Part shown: piece after piece, positions 47,098 to 58,399 of the stretch
Position numbering within the stretch: position 1 is the stretch's first letter
Layout of the letters: the number at the start of each line of letters is the position of its first letter
DNA from: Ashinkailepas kermadecensis
Lineage: Eukaryota; Arthropoda; Thecostraca; Neolepadidae
DNA: 64,000 nucleotides
Direction: 5' to 3'
NCBI GenBank assembly: GCA_034440615.1
Contig: JAOTOM010003164.1
Location: forward strand, 62,001-126,000
Notes under the pieces: model-generated
Database searches by the model: none
What the model was told of the DNA's origin: nothing
The model's input: the letters and a program-made list of their open reading frames with translations, nothing else
Translations under genes and position numbers: made by a program

Positions 47098-47730
47098 TGT
47101 TAGAATCCCGTGATGAGTGAACGCCTGGGCTGGAAGCTTCCGCGGCCCGGTAACTACGTTGAGTCGCGACAGGCAAACGCCAGTCCGCTCCGAAATCGCA
47201 AAGACGAGCTGGCTCTACCTCGGTCTCCTGGGGTATCTTCCTCTCCGTGTCCCGAGTCTCCCTTTATTTCTTCCGCACACACATATATATACACTTTGGC
47301 ACTACCTACACAAATACATCCTCTAAGTATAACCCGCACTCTCATTGGTCGTCACGTGCCAACCCAAAAGTGAACCGGGCTGGGATTGGCTCGGTGGCCC
47401 AGCGGCCATCTTCCGGGGTCAAAGTTCGCGGTCGCGTGCACCGAGCGAGTGACGACATTGGTTATCTGCAGACGGAACTACCGTCGGGGCGTGGCGGTTG
47501 GCCTGGCAACCCGCAATGATTCATAGAGGCCCTCGTTCGATGGCGGCACATCACGCGGCTGACGGCGGGCCAGAGTCGGCGTCGGGACATATAAGGAGTG
47601 ATTCGAACAGGGTGACATTCCCAGACAGGCGGTCATTGATACGCCCTTCCGGGGTTCGCGCCGCACGCGGTCTCGAGGTGCATTGTTGGCATTCCAGAGG
47701 CTTGCATGTTCGCGTTAACTTTAACATCGT
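47098..47730 (-). promoter_or_regulatory. CpG-rich promoter-like or LTR-like block
   Basis: Three ATTGG (CCAAT on minus) motifs lie at about 47344, 47384 and 47458. A CACGTG E-box is at about 47355. On the minus strand, CCGGAAGATGGCCG (about 47405-47418) joins an ETS site to a YY1 site that contains a well-placed ATG. The unspliced frame from that ATG is short. The segment is bounded by TGTTAG at 47098 and TTTAACA near 47725, which could also be solo-LTR edges, but flanking duplications do not match. It lies between the two J repeats. Confidence 0.3.
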
Positions 47731-47787
47731 TACAAGCCCAGTTATATTGTTTACCGTTTTGATGCGTCTTCACCTTGTATTCACAAC

Positions 47788-47899
47788 TCTATAAAGACAA
47801 TAAATATTTCAGCACACTGGAGCACAGTGTGCATGCACAGTGTAATAGTGGTATGTTGCTTCATTATGGGCACCGGTAAAATATTGCAATATGCCCTGC
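47788..47899 (+). repeat. Direct repeat J, copy 2
   Basis: See the copy at 46733. The two copies lie about 1.06 kb apart and flank the GC-rich block. Confidence 0.75.
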
Positions 47900-48167
47900 T
47901 CAATATCCTCGTATGATAAGACATGTGTTAAATTTTGATGTACATTGGGAATGCATTTTGATATCCGTTTGCTAGGAAAAGTAGACACTATTAAACCTAA
48001 AGCAATGCATGGCAAATATTGCTGCAAAATACTAATATTGTTGTATAAGCCTTTGGTAGTCCCAAGTACTACAAATAATTTGCAAACCTAACAAGAAAGC
48101 CCATGGTATACACTGTATCAAATTAACGAGGATGGTATTCAACACGGCCCATGTTGCGTGAGCACTA

Positions 48168-49027
48168 TTAACCCTCGCCAGTATTCGGCATTTTAACACC
48201 TTCGGTCGTATAGGGGGGGTACGACCCCCCCCTGGCGATTCGGAACCGTGCATGTTACGAAAACGAACCAAATACGAAAGTGATAGATTTGGCCGAGATC
48301 TTGCGGTTGGAATTCAGTATGACCTTCTAAGGTCAATGGTTGACCTTGCAGGTCAGATCAAAGGTATAAAATTGATTTTTGGGGTATTTTCCGAAGAAAA
48401 TCGTCAGTTATATCGAAACTACTTTCTAAATATGCACGACATGGCCGGAAACATGTTTATTGGGACCTTGCGAACATAACGACATGTGACACGATGTGAT
48501 CGGACCAATATGTCATGCACCAAATGAGGTCAAAGCCGTGACCCCAAATATCCAACTTTTTTAAGAGTGGTTCCAATTTCGAAGTTTAAAGTTCCGTAGG
48601 GTCAAAATGGACGCTGAATTCGAATTCAGTACGAAAAATTACCGTAGGTCAGCTAAAAAAGGTCGAAAGATCAAACGAGGTCAACCGAGGTCACCGACTT
48701 TTGGAACATTATTTTTCCAATGGGAACCCATCTGGGCATTGCAAAATTGCATTGCAAAACACGTAATACCAGTCGATGTAGGCAACAATGTCATGTTTAG
48801 GTACGATAATCACGTATTTGTTGAAAACTGCTCGGAGGTGCTCCCTTTTATGACCTCATAACTCTGTGACCTGACATGCCCTCCCAAAAAAATTTCACCA
48901 AAAGTCGTCAAAAGGTTTCCGCAGAGGGTACTGAAAATCCCAGAGCGATCCGTTCATCAGTTTGGAAGGAATACACAAAAAAACCTTAGGGGGGGGTTGC
49001 ACCCCCCCCTATACGGGCGAGGGTTAA
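48168..49027. mobile_element. TTAA-flanked non-autonomous DNA element L
   Basis: The ends TTAACCCTCGCC and, reversed on the right, TTAACCCTCGCC are identical over 12 bp. Both lead to GTATAGGGGGGG followed by a C-run, although the left end carries about 28 extra bases first. TTAACCC ends are classical for piggyBac-type elements. Ten exact AGGTCA/TGACCT hexamers are present: a cluster at 48320-48355 with inverted and everted pairs, and a DR4 (AGGTCA-accg-AGGTCA) at 48678-48693. No transposase is seen. The G-run/C-run hairpin near each end is shared in form with K1-K3. Confidence 0.8.
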
Positions 49028-49194
49028 TGTTTTTTTCTCTAATTGCACACATGCTCTAAAATCTACCAAAATCACATGATAGTCTGACCATTCCAACTAT
49101 TTTGATAAATTTCACCAACAGTAAAGTGAGTCCGAGCAAACCACATCACATTGTTAACAATGTTGTTTAGCAAATGGCAATAAGTGCAGCAATG

Positions 49195-49970
49195 GGAAGT
49201 GAACCCAACAAATTGTGCACGGATCCCAATAATCGCACCGGGACCCGAAAACAACCATGCCGGGGCCAAAAAATCAATCCCAGCCGGAAAATCACTATGG
49301 GACACAAAAACTGGCCGAAGGCCAACAAAAACTCATCGGACCCCCAAGGCTCGAAGGCTCGAACGTTTTATGCCAGGGTCTCGAAAATAACGCTGGAGGC
49401 CCCAAAACATCGCACGGGGCCAAGCAAATCGCACCCGAACCAGACAAACCAGACAAACCAGACAAACATGAAGTCCGCGCTCTCCCCCACCCCTACCCCT
49501 AAAAAAATCAATCCAGGCTCGGAACATCATTCTGGGGCCCAAACATCGCGCCAAAGGTCCTAAAAATGCGTTGAGCCCGGCATAAAACGTTCGGGCCACG
49601 AAACGACATGCGTGGACCCGGAAATTTCGCCCAAGACCTTCACAATTCGCAATAGGAATCGGGGCCAAATTTGAGGGAAAGGGGCCAAAGTAGCACGCAG
49701 GGCACAAACATATCGCTCAGGAGCGGAGCAAGAAAATCGAACTGGGCCCCGAAAAAAAATCACCGGGATCTGGAAAATCGACCCGGATCCAAAAAGAATG
49801 AGAGGAGATCCTGAAAGAAAACTCACGTTGGGGCCCGACAACTCGCGTTTGAATCCCACAAAACTCGCGCCTGAACCTAAAAATCAAGCCGAGGCTCCGA
49901 GCAGTTGCACTAGGGTCCCAAAACATTATGTCGGGGCACACAAATCCAATGTGGTTCTGAAGGCATGTGG
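49195..49970 (+). repeat. ~24 bp degenerate array, copy C
   Basis: Units such as AAAATCGCACCGGGACCC and CGAAAACTCGCG...TTGGGGCCC are of the same type as those inside copies A and B. The non-repetitive right part of A and B was not found, so only the array, or a truncated element, is present. Confidence 0.65.
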
Positions 49971-50049
49971 AATGTGTCACTGGTGGGCACATGGGAGGCT
50001 TCCCTAACTCGGCCACCGATGCAGGTCTATCCACAGCGGCCAGATGGGG

Positions 50050-50175
50050 CCAGCTTTGTTTTGGCTCGGCTGGGGCAGGTCCGGGAGTTGCGATTCTGTA
50101 CGAGTCCTGGCTGGGCCAGCTTTGTTTTGGCTCGGCTGCGGCAGGTCCGGGAGTTGCGATTCTGTACGCACCGAA
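50050..50175 (+). repeat. 66-bp tandem duplication
   Basis: The unit beginning CCAGCTTTGTTTTGGCTCGG occurs at 50050 and 50116 with very few differences. Since 66 is a multiple of three, frames on both strands stay open across it. Confidence 0.9.
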
Positions 50176-50179
50176 TGCA

Positions 50180-51370
50180 CACCTGCGAGCACAGTTCAGA
50201 GTGTCTGCCTGCCAGCCCAAACACAACAACCTGCAGCCATATTGCGGAACTTGGCACGTATTCAGCAGCAAGTTCTAAGCATATGTTGTGCTTTCAGCAT
50301 CCGCAACATGGGTGTACAAGTGGAGCCAACCGGATGGTCGAAATTAGCTGCTGCCTGACACGTAGTTCTCCGACCGCAGTGGAACCTCAGGTGGCGGTAG
50401 GAATGCGGCGCCGTTTTGTGCACCACTGAAGAGCGCACTCACGTGGGTGAGTTATGGGCCGTAACACGCGGCACCATGACGGGCGCGCATGTCGTTGGGA
50501 GGATTAATTTATGACACTTGGTGGTCTTAATGTGCCGATTGATTGATTGATTATTTGAGCTTAAGGGCGCCGACTGCAGCTTAATGTGCCGATGCTTAGT
50601 GCTTCGCCACAGGCCTGGCACGTGCTGGAAGCAAGTCGTTCCAGCTGCAGGATCAATGGCGGCCTTGCGTCGCACACATTTGATGGCTTTGTGTATAGGG
50701 GCCTGTCTTGGAGAACGTTAAAGCGGACGGAACAAAATGAATAATATATCCAGAGTGCGGCTGCAAGACTTTGACAAATCGGCAGGCAGGCTTGACCCCT
50801 GGGGCCATGCAGCAGGTGAAGACACCCTTCCCTGGGCATTTCATTATTTGATTTTATGTGATTTCATTTCATTTGATTAATCACTGGTTACTATTGGGTA
50901 CCGTGGCACTGTTCATCCTGAACAGAGGGGGGGCTGGGCTAAATATATCCCTTATTTTCCGCGATGGCCACCTTTGGAGGGAAGGAGAGGGGATGAGCTC
51001 GAACTTCTCTATAAGGGGTGTGCATTTCTGTCAAAGGGACACTTGTCCATGAACATTTCGACGGCGAGATGGACTCAAGCCTTTGGCCGATTGGAATAGG
51101 TACGAATGGGCCGTCGCGATGCGGCACCGTTCCCGATGATATAGGAAAATCGTCGCTTACCGATCTGGACATGGCATGGGGCCATCCATGGCACCAGTGC
51201 CTCTGGATTCGCCAATGAAATATGCGTGTGTACTGAGGTGTTCTCTTTGCGTCTGTTACCTTTTTGTGTCTGTAAAGACGTAGCTTGTGCATTACATTTG
51301 GGGAAAAGGAATAACTTAGCCCGCGTCTGCTACAATGATCGCATTCGGTGCGCGCCAGAGCAAAGTTCTC
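50180..51370. other. No gene recognised; possible short repeats
   Basis: A phrase around GCGATGGCCACCTTTGGAGG near 50960 weakly resembles MITE family I. A GCACCAGTGCCTCTGGATTCG-like end lies near 51190. No coding region is recognised. Confidence 0.3.
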
Positions 51371-51374
51371 CACT

Positions 51375-51835
51375 TTTATTCGCCGCTTTTCCGGTCAGAT
51401 CCTCACACCTCGTCTCGGGGGCCCTTTTATACTCCCCTCTAAACTCCAAACCAAGCCTTGCACGAAAACGAAAGTGGAGTCATCGGAAAACACACGTCGC
51501 GTAGGGCCCGACACCACCCCCAAAATTTCATCCCCTCAAAAAGTGACGTCACTAGGGAGTGTATGGGATCACGACCTATGTCCTGTTCTTGGCTCTAAGG
51601 AGTTCACCTTGGGGTAGATTTAAAAAATAAGTTATTTGGAATCAGAATAAGAAGGCGAAATCGACCATGCCCTCAAAATGCGTGCCATCCAAAAATCAAC
51701 ATTTTAATCTGTTAAAAACTTTGCAAATTTTGTGCTTTCAATTTTCTCGACTTTGGCTTTTTCGAATGCATATAACTCAACGGAAACGATGCTTTAAGTC
51801 AACGTGCCCTCGTAAGAAGTGCTTACTTTAGCTAT
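51375..51835 (+). repeat. Dispersed repeat E, copy 2
   Basis: Homologous to 27640-28140 in the same orientation, diverged but continuous. See that copy for landmarks. Confidence 0.7.
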
Positions 51836-52389
51836 AATTTTATATTTTACTGCATTGGACAACTTAACTCACTTTGGCGTTCGCAGAAAATCATCATCAA
51901 AGAAGTACATTGCATGCTTCACTTTATTTCAAGCACATTGTCACCAATATGCTGGATATATCCATGTAACATGCTTTTCCAATCTGGAACTGTGAAATCC
52001 ATCAAGTCCACAAACATTTTGATCAGATCCATTACATTTCAACTCAATTTGTAAATGTAAGAAAGATAAGCAATGGACTGCTATGCAAACATCAATGCAA
52101 TTATAATTTCAAAGTCAAAAGATAAGGGAGTGCCTTGAAAACAACGAAACTCCCTGGGGTTCCCATGGCAGCGCTGGCTTCCTTGGTTGTTTCTTGATGA
52201 CCCGATGTAGCTCGAAAGTGAACGTGCACGCGATTTCCTCCTACAGTACAAATTCGTTCGGCGAGGGCTATATTTCCCCGCTTCTTATGAAACGAGAGCG
52301 CAATTTATGGCGACTAGAAGCTGACCATTGCGCGTTGCGAAATTTTGAAAGCCACCATTTCGACGCCTGGCAAATTTAAGTAAACTTTA

Positions 52390-53380
52390 ATCATCACTTG
52401 AAGAAAACTAAATGGAAAAAGAACGAAAACCTCCGAAATGCCATTTCAGAGTCCCACCATCTTGCCGGCAACATGCGCAAACATCCTCACCAATCGAATG
52501 AAGATTCACTAACGTGATGGTTCATGAAAAGCTGATCAACTACCTTGGTTAAAGTGGTCGAGCTGAATGCTTTCGGTGTGAGGAGTTGAGAAGTTATCAC
52601 TTCGATTAACGACATTTTGGAACGCAATATTATTTCTGAAATGCAGTTGTGCACGTACACCTTGACGTTTGCCAACTTGACGTTTGCATGCCTATTGAAG
52701 TTACACGCTTTTGCTATGTTGATTTCAGCTATGTTGCTCTGTTGATTACATAATTATTGAACTGCACGTTGCTCCCCTTCACGCGATGTCATTATGATGC
52801 ATGCTATGCGGAGGATGAAGGTACTTCAGTGTCCGTAGCATCCCCGAGTAATTCGCCTTCCCAGTAGTAATTCGCCGAGTAATAAAATAAGTCAACTTTG
52901 AACGTTACCATTTCGAAAGTTAAAAACACTAAACAAGCTTTAAATTTCACTTGAAATAAAATTAAACTGAAATAAAAAATCCTCCTAAATGTCATCACGA
53001 TCTCTCACCATCAAGCCAGTAGCATGAAGAAGCATCATCACCACTTGAATGGAGATTCACTAACGTGATGATTCATAAATAGCTCATTCCACTTTCGTTA
53101 ATGTAGTCAAGCTGAATGCTTTCGATTTGAGGAGAAGTGTACAGGTTTTCACTTGGATTGACACAATTTTAGTACTCTCCATTATTTCCGAAATGCAGTT
53201 GGGCACATGCACCCATTTTGGCTGGTGCATGCTTATTGATGTTACAAGCTGTTGCTATGTTGATTACAGTTATGCTGCTTTGTTGATTGAAGAATTACTT
53301 AACTGCTCGTTGTTCCCTTCACGCAATGGCATTGTGCTGTATGATAAGCGGAGGATGAAGGTGATTCAGTGTCCGTAGCA
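52390..53380 (+). repeat. ~550-bp tandem segment duplication
   Basis: 52390-52838 and 52945-53380 are two diverged direct copies. Shared landmarks are GATTCACTAACGTGATG, GCTGAATGCTTTCG, TCTGAAATGCAGTTG / CCGAAATGCAGTTG, TGCTATGTTGATT, CCCTTCACGC and GCGGAGGATGAAGGT, with CAGTGTCCGTAGCA at the end. The offset is about 553 bp. No protein frame is conserved. Confidence 0.8.
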
Positions 53381-54169
53381 GAATAAGTCTGGCGCCAGCA
53401 GTAAGTGGTGTTTGAACGCAGCCACGAAAAATAACGAACGGTTCTCAGTTACACTTTTCCAGTATGCGTGCTGGTGCGCTACGGTTCAAGACACGGTGTG
53501 GGGAGCAGATCCACCATTATACGAGCACTGGGTCGGGAAGGGTTCTTCACTTTCAGCGTCAACTGTTGCGAGTGCAGGATTCAGCGGAGGAGTTTGGGTT
53601 ACCTAATTTTCTCCGATTGCACGAATGAATTTCCCAATACACAGAAAGGCTCCGATATGACTCCCAATGGACGCAAATGCTCCAATGCTCCCAATGGACG
53701 CAACATTTATGTATCAAGGCATCCAGTTCCATTTTCCGGTCCCCTTCCCTGGTCCCCTTCTAGATCCACTTACCAGTTAACCACTACCGTTAACCACTAC
53801 TAATTAAGTCGTTCCGCCCCCATACCCTGTACCATCCTCGGTCTACATCCCTACTCCCCTTCCCCATTCCAACCCATAGTTCATGCTTCCATAGTCCTCT
53901 TCCCCAGTACCCATTTCCGTGCTCCTCTGGGCCCGCAGTGCCAGTCTCCTTCCCTGATCCATTCGTCAGTCCGGTTCCTCGTCGCCATTTTTCAGGCTCC
54001 TTCCATTGTCCCCTTCCTCGTTTCCCTACTCCGTACGCTGTTACCTGTACTTCACCTATGCCTTTGCCGATTCTCTTCCGCGGCCACTTTACCCGATCCC
54101 GACCCCCTGTACCAGTCCTCAGTTTTTGCCGATTCCTTTCCTGCATGCTCTTCCCTGTCCCGTCCTTTA

Positions 54170-55262
54170 TCCAGTGTTACCAGTGTCCAGTGTTCGGTCC
54201 TGTTGCCCGGTCACGTTCCCCGTTCAAGTTCCCCACGTGCCTAGTCCCGTTGCCCGGTCCTGTTGCCCGTTAACGTTCCACGGTCCCGTTCCTCGGTTCC
54301 GTTCCTCGGTCCCGTTCCTCGGTCCCGTTCCTCGGTCCCGTTCATCGGTCCCGTTCCTCGGTCCCGTTTATCGGTCCCGTTCCTCGGTCCCGTTCCTCGG
54401 TCCCGTTCCTCGGTCCCGTTCCTCGGTCCCGTTCCTCGGTCCCGTTCCTCGGTCCCGTTCCTCGGTCCCGTTCCTCGGTCCCGTTCCTCGGTCCCGTTAC
54501 TCGGTCCCGTTCCTCGGTCCCGTTCGACGGGCCCGTTCCTCGGTCCCATTCCCCGGTCCAATTCCTCGGTCCTGTTCATCGGTCCCGTTCCTCGGTCCCG
54601 TTCATCGGTCCCGTTCCTCGGTCCCGTTCCTCGGTCCCGTTCCTCGGTCCCGTTCCTCGGTCCCGTTCCACGGGCCCGTTCCACGGTCCCATTCCCCGGT
54701 CCAATTCCTCGGTCCCGTTCATCGGTCCCGTTCATCGGTCCCGTTCCTCGGTCCCGTTCCCCGATCTCGTTCCCCGGTCCCGTTCCCAATCCCGTTCCCG
54801 GTCCCGTTTCCAGTCCCGTTCCACGGTCCCGTTCCCCGGTTCCGTTCCCGGTCCCGTTACCCGGCCCCGTTCCCCGGTCCCGTTCACCGGTCCCCTTCCC
54901 CGGTCCACTTCCCCGGTCCCCTTCCCCGGTCCCGTTCCCAATCCCGTTCCCGGTCCCGTTCCCAGTCCCGTTCACGGTCCCGTTCCCCGGTTCCGTTCCC
55001 GGTCCCGTTCCCGGGTCCCGTTCCCGGTCCCGTTCCCGGGTCCCGTTCCCGGGTCCCGTTCCCCGGTCCCGTTCCCGGTCCCGTTCCGGGTCCCGTTCCC
55101 GGGTCCCGTTCCCGGGTCCCGTTCCGGTCCCGTTCCCGTTCCCGGTCCCGTTCCCCGGTCCCGTTCCCGGTCCGTTCCCGGGTCCCGTTCCTGGGTCCCG
55201 TTCCCGGTCCCGTTCCCGGGTGTCCCGTTCCCGGGTCCCGTTCCTGGGTCCCGTTCCCCGTT
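54170..55262. repeat. 1.1-kb minisatellite of 12-13 bp units
   Basis: The left part is built of the 13-bp unit GGTCCCGTTCCTC and the right part mostly of 12-bp GGTCCCGTTCCC. With about 85 units it is open in several frames on both strands; three 13-bp units make 13 codons, giving Val-Pro-Phe-Leu-Gly-Pro and Gly-Thr-Gly-Pro repeats. Irregular unit length argues against a protein. From 53700 to 54170 the flank is a decayed CCCCTTCC-rich version. Confidence 0.9.
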
Positions 55263-55529
55263 TTCTATGCTGGATTGCAGCTTGGGCAGCATAAATAGCG
55301 CCTGATGGGCCAGTGAAACATGCTACCCAGGACCGAAGGCATTCTAGAATTATCTGCCGCCACGAAGTCGATAGTGTGAAGTTCAGTGCGACCAACATTT
55401 CATGAACATATATTAGGCCAAATCTGATTCGACTTCAGTGCCATACTTCTGAGAACTGTCGGGAACAACGGCCAATTGATTTGCATGAACCAGGATCGCT
55501 TATCAGATCAAAGGGCATGTATACATTTA

Positions 55530-56740
55530 CGGTGTGTGTGTATGCGTGTGTATATGTGTGTGTGTGTCTGTGCTTCGGACCACTTCCTATGTTTTTGCAT
55601 CCTACTAGGCTTCGTATCCTGATGAAAAGGACGTGCTGTAGTCAGTGCACTACATTATCCCACTACAATGGTGGCTTTTATCTCCTGCACCAACATCAAT
55701 TGCTAGGAAAAGGTCAATGCATTTCACTTATCAATGTGCTGAGTCACGGACGACACCGAGCAACCAACGGATATTTTGTTGTATGAGAATTCATGCATCT
55801 ATGGAGGGAGACATTGAATTAGCTTGGATATCATACTAGTAGAAAAGAATTGTCAGCATGCGAGACAATAACGAATGCTATTTTCTGCATGCGATAATGT
55901 AACAACAAACGTAGGATGGCCGTTATATGTGGTATTATATATAAGACTCAAATCGATGGAGAGAGAGCGGCCAAATACTATGAAGGGGTTCTATTGAAAG
56001 CAAGAAGACGCAACAAACCGGCTATACCGACCCGATAAATATCCTGCTGTTTTATGATGAGCAGTTTTCAATCACAATCCCTTCACACTATTACGAACAA
56101 TTTGCTTAATGATGCAGTTGTATCAGACAATTTTAATCAAAGGGTCATTCCCTTCCAATAGAAAATCAGGCACTTCATGTCAGCTTCATGTGTTACTAAG
56201 CGGTGCTGGGAAAGTAATTTGATGTCGAGTTCTAGAATGATCACTTTGCATTAGACCGGACGTCGAGGACAAGCCGTTTTTTTAGAATGAAACGGCAAAA
56301 ATTCCGTCTCCAGTACATGTTTAGTGAACTTTTCCTATGCTGTCGTTTGCTTATTTTCAGTGAGTGGCGACTTAACAAGGCACTGATATAGGCTCCTAAT
56401 TAAAGCGTCGTGAAATATACAAATCGCATGCAATAAGGAATGAGATATCGCGAAATGTAATTAAATACGTACGATAACTAAGATCTATTACTGTAGGACG
56501 CCAAGCGAGAGTGCAGATTAACAATTCTCCACACTCGTATTCTGCATCCTAGAATAGGCCATTTAACACGCAATGGTGTGTTGACGGTATGAGAAATGCT
56601 TTGTTGTACATTTCATCTGATTTATCCAACCGATGTATCTGACAGATGTTGGTCGGCCCGATACATGCCATTTGTTGGCAAGACCGTTTTTGAGCTCACC
56701 GTAGATCTAGGACCTCGGGCTGACCTACTAAGTGAAAGAT
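55530..56740 (+). repeat. Dispersed repeat F, copy 2 (~1.2 kb)
   Basis: Homologous to 26185-27385. It opens with a (TG)n tract and ends near GGGCTGACCTACTAAGTGAAAG, where a LINE reverse-transcriptase remnant of opposite orientation begins. Copy 1 lacks that LINE remnant. Confidence 0.8.
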
Positions 56741-56741
56741 T

Positions 56742-57125
56742 GTGTAAATTTTGTTGGCTGTCAGACACCATGAGTTGGGCTTTCTCCGCATTTACTTTAA
56801 ACCGTTTTCGCCCAACCAAATATCAAGGGAAGCCAGGACGTGTTCAAATTCGGCAACGACACTTTGGATGCGAGTTTTGTTTCCAGTGACCAAAATGTGT
56901 GTGTCATCTGCATACTGAACGACTACTGCGCCCTCAGCGAACATACCGAGGTCGTTGGCGAAGACGCAGTAGAGCAATGGGCCGAGAGAGCAATGGGCCG
57001 AGAGATGCCCCTCCCCCTTAGCAACCAACAATGCATGAGTACAAACAGGACGTTTTGAGATTTTCATCACGCAAAGCCACAGTTTTCTGGCCTGCCTCGA
57101 GCCTGTGCAGAACGGTTCCAGCAGT
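56742..57125 (-). pseudogene. LINE reverse-transcriptase palm fragment
   Basis: Minus-strand reading gives Leu-Gly-Pro-Leu-Leu-Tyr-Cys-Val-Phe-Ala-Asn-Asp-Leu, then Val-Gln-Tyr-Ala-Asp-Asp-Thr. The second is the catalytic YADD box of non-LTR reverse transcriptases. Leu-Ala-Ser-Leu-Asp-x-Trp-Leu and Asn-Gly-Leu-Lys-Val-Asn-Ala-Glu-Lys follow after a frameshift near 56800. A 16-bp tandem duplication (GAGCAATGGGCCGAGA, about 56967-57000) doubles the Leu-Gly-Pro-Leu-Leu stretch and shifts the frame. An upstream piece, Leu-Glu-Ala-Gly-Gln-Lys-Thr-Val-Ala-Leu-Arg, is also recognisable. The fragment is dead. It is bounded by repeat F on one side and the 29-bp array on the other. Confidence 0.8.
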
Positions 57126-57154
57126 CAATGCCCGCTAATGGGCCGTGGTGGCAC

Positions 57155-57415
57155 GTCATGCACGCCCTGTTAGGGCACACCGTGCTGACTACACCCTGTC
57201 AGGACACGCCGTGCCGACCACACCCTGTTAGGGCACGCCGTGCCGACCACACCCTGTTGGGGTACATCGTGCATACTACACCCTGTCAGGGTACGCCGTG
57301 CAGACTACACCCTGTCAGGGTACAACGTACAGACTACACCCTGACAGGGCACGCCGTGCACACTACACCCTGACAGGGTACACCGTACAGACTGCACCCT
57401 GTCAGAGCACGCCGC
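57155..57415. repeat. 29-bp minisatellite
   Basis: About nine units of ACTACACCCTGTCAGGGTAC plus GCCGTGCAG, with T/A and C/T variants. Confidence 0.9.
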
Positions 57416-57419
57416 AGCT

Positions 57420-57935
57420 CCCGTCAGACTTCCAGCGTACCATCTGTTCTTGCTTATACCTCATAAATTACGGGAGCCTGAGTGAATAGTCTTTGGTGTT
57501 CCTGGTTCTATGCTGAACGCACGCAGCGCTAATCTCGTGGAAGAACTCTTAATGACGGCGATGTTTTATTCACCTTTGTCCGGAGTGCACCGGCGCTTTA
57601 TTTCCGCATATCGTCACACAGCACATTTGCATGCATTGTCCTGATCCTTCCCATAAATTCGGACGGTAACACTCTTCCATCTCACCGTATTTTCCTGGAT
57701 AATATCCTTCGCGAGCAACAGCACAAAGTTGACGATGTCATTTGCACCTATACATCCAAACCGTATGTACTCAATTCATAGATTCTGGTTCGTTCCGTTG
57801 TTTAAACACAGAATGTGCATCAGTTACTGATATCAGTATCTTCCAAAACTGCCTCACCTTTCTGTATTCCGCTATGAAATGTGTGATAGTAACGATTGTC
57901 GGCGATGTTAAATATGATGCTGCAGTTGTGTTGTG
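57420..57935. other. No gene recognised
   Basis: AT-rich DNA with short frames of 86 and 72 codons on opposite strands over the same bases. Neither is recognised. Confidence 0.45.
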
Positions 57936-57939
57936 CATC

Positions 57940-58240
57940 ACGGTATTACTAATGGCTACAAAGATAACAAGGTCAGTTAAAAAGCTCACACTGTATTACT
58001 AATGCTATGCAGAGATAGGGGCTGGCTGGAAAACCGGCGCTGTATTACTAACGGCTATGAAGAGATAAGCGCTGGATGGAAAACCCACACTGTATTACTA
58101 ATGGCTATGAAGAGATAAAGGCTAGCTGGAAAACCAGCACTGTGTTACTATCGCCTATAACGAGGTCAAGGCTAGCGGAAAACAAACTCTATATAACTAA
58201 CGGCTATAAAGAGATAAAGGCTAGCTGGAAAACGAACCCA
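57940..58240. repeat. 50-bp minisatellite
   Basis: About six units built on GTATTACTAATGGCTATGAA, then GAGATAAAGGCTAGCTGGAA and AACCCACACT. Later units are more diverged. Confidence 0.85.
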
Positions 58241-58336
58241 GTGTCCACATATAGTGGTTTTGATCGATGAAAAATATAGTGAAGTGCATGGATCAAAGCC
58301 AATAGCTTTCTATCTACTATATATGCATATATTCAA

Positions 58337-58339
<3 letters not shown>

Positions 58340-58391
<52 letters not shown>

Positions 58392-58392
58392 A
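58340..58392. repeat. (AT)n microsatellite
   Basis: Uninterrupted AT dinucleotides of roughly 48 bp. Confidence 0.95.
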
Positions 58393-58399
58393 ATATATA

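Noticed and set aside
54006..55298. 430-codon plus-strand and 385-codon minus-strand frames
   Set aside because: Artefacts of the 12-13 bp array. The repetitive products differ by frame and match no protein.
57155..57415. CRISPR-like array
   Set aside because: Units are contiguous 29-bp repeats without spacers. The other arrays in the window also lack unique spacers, and the genome is animal-like.
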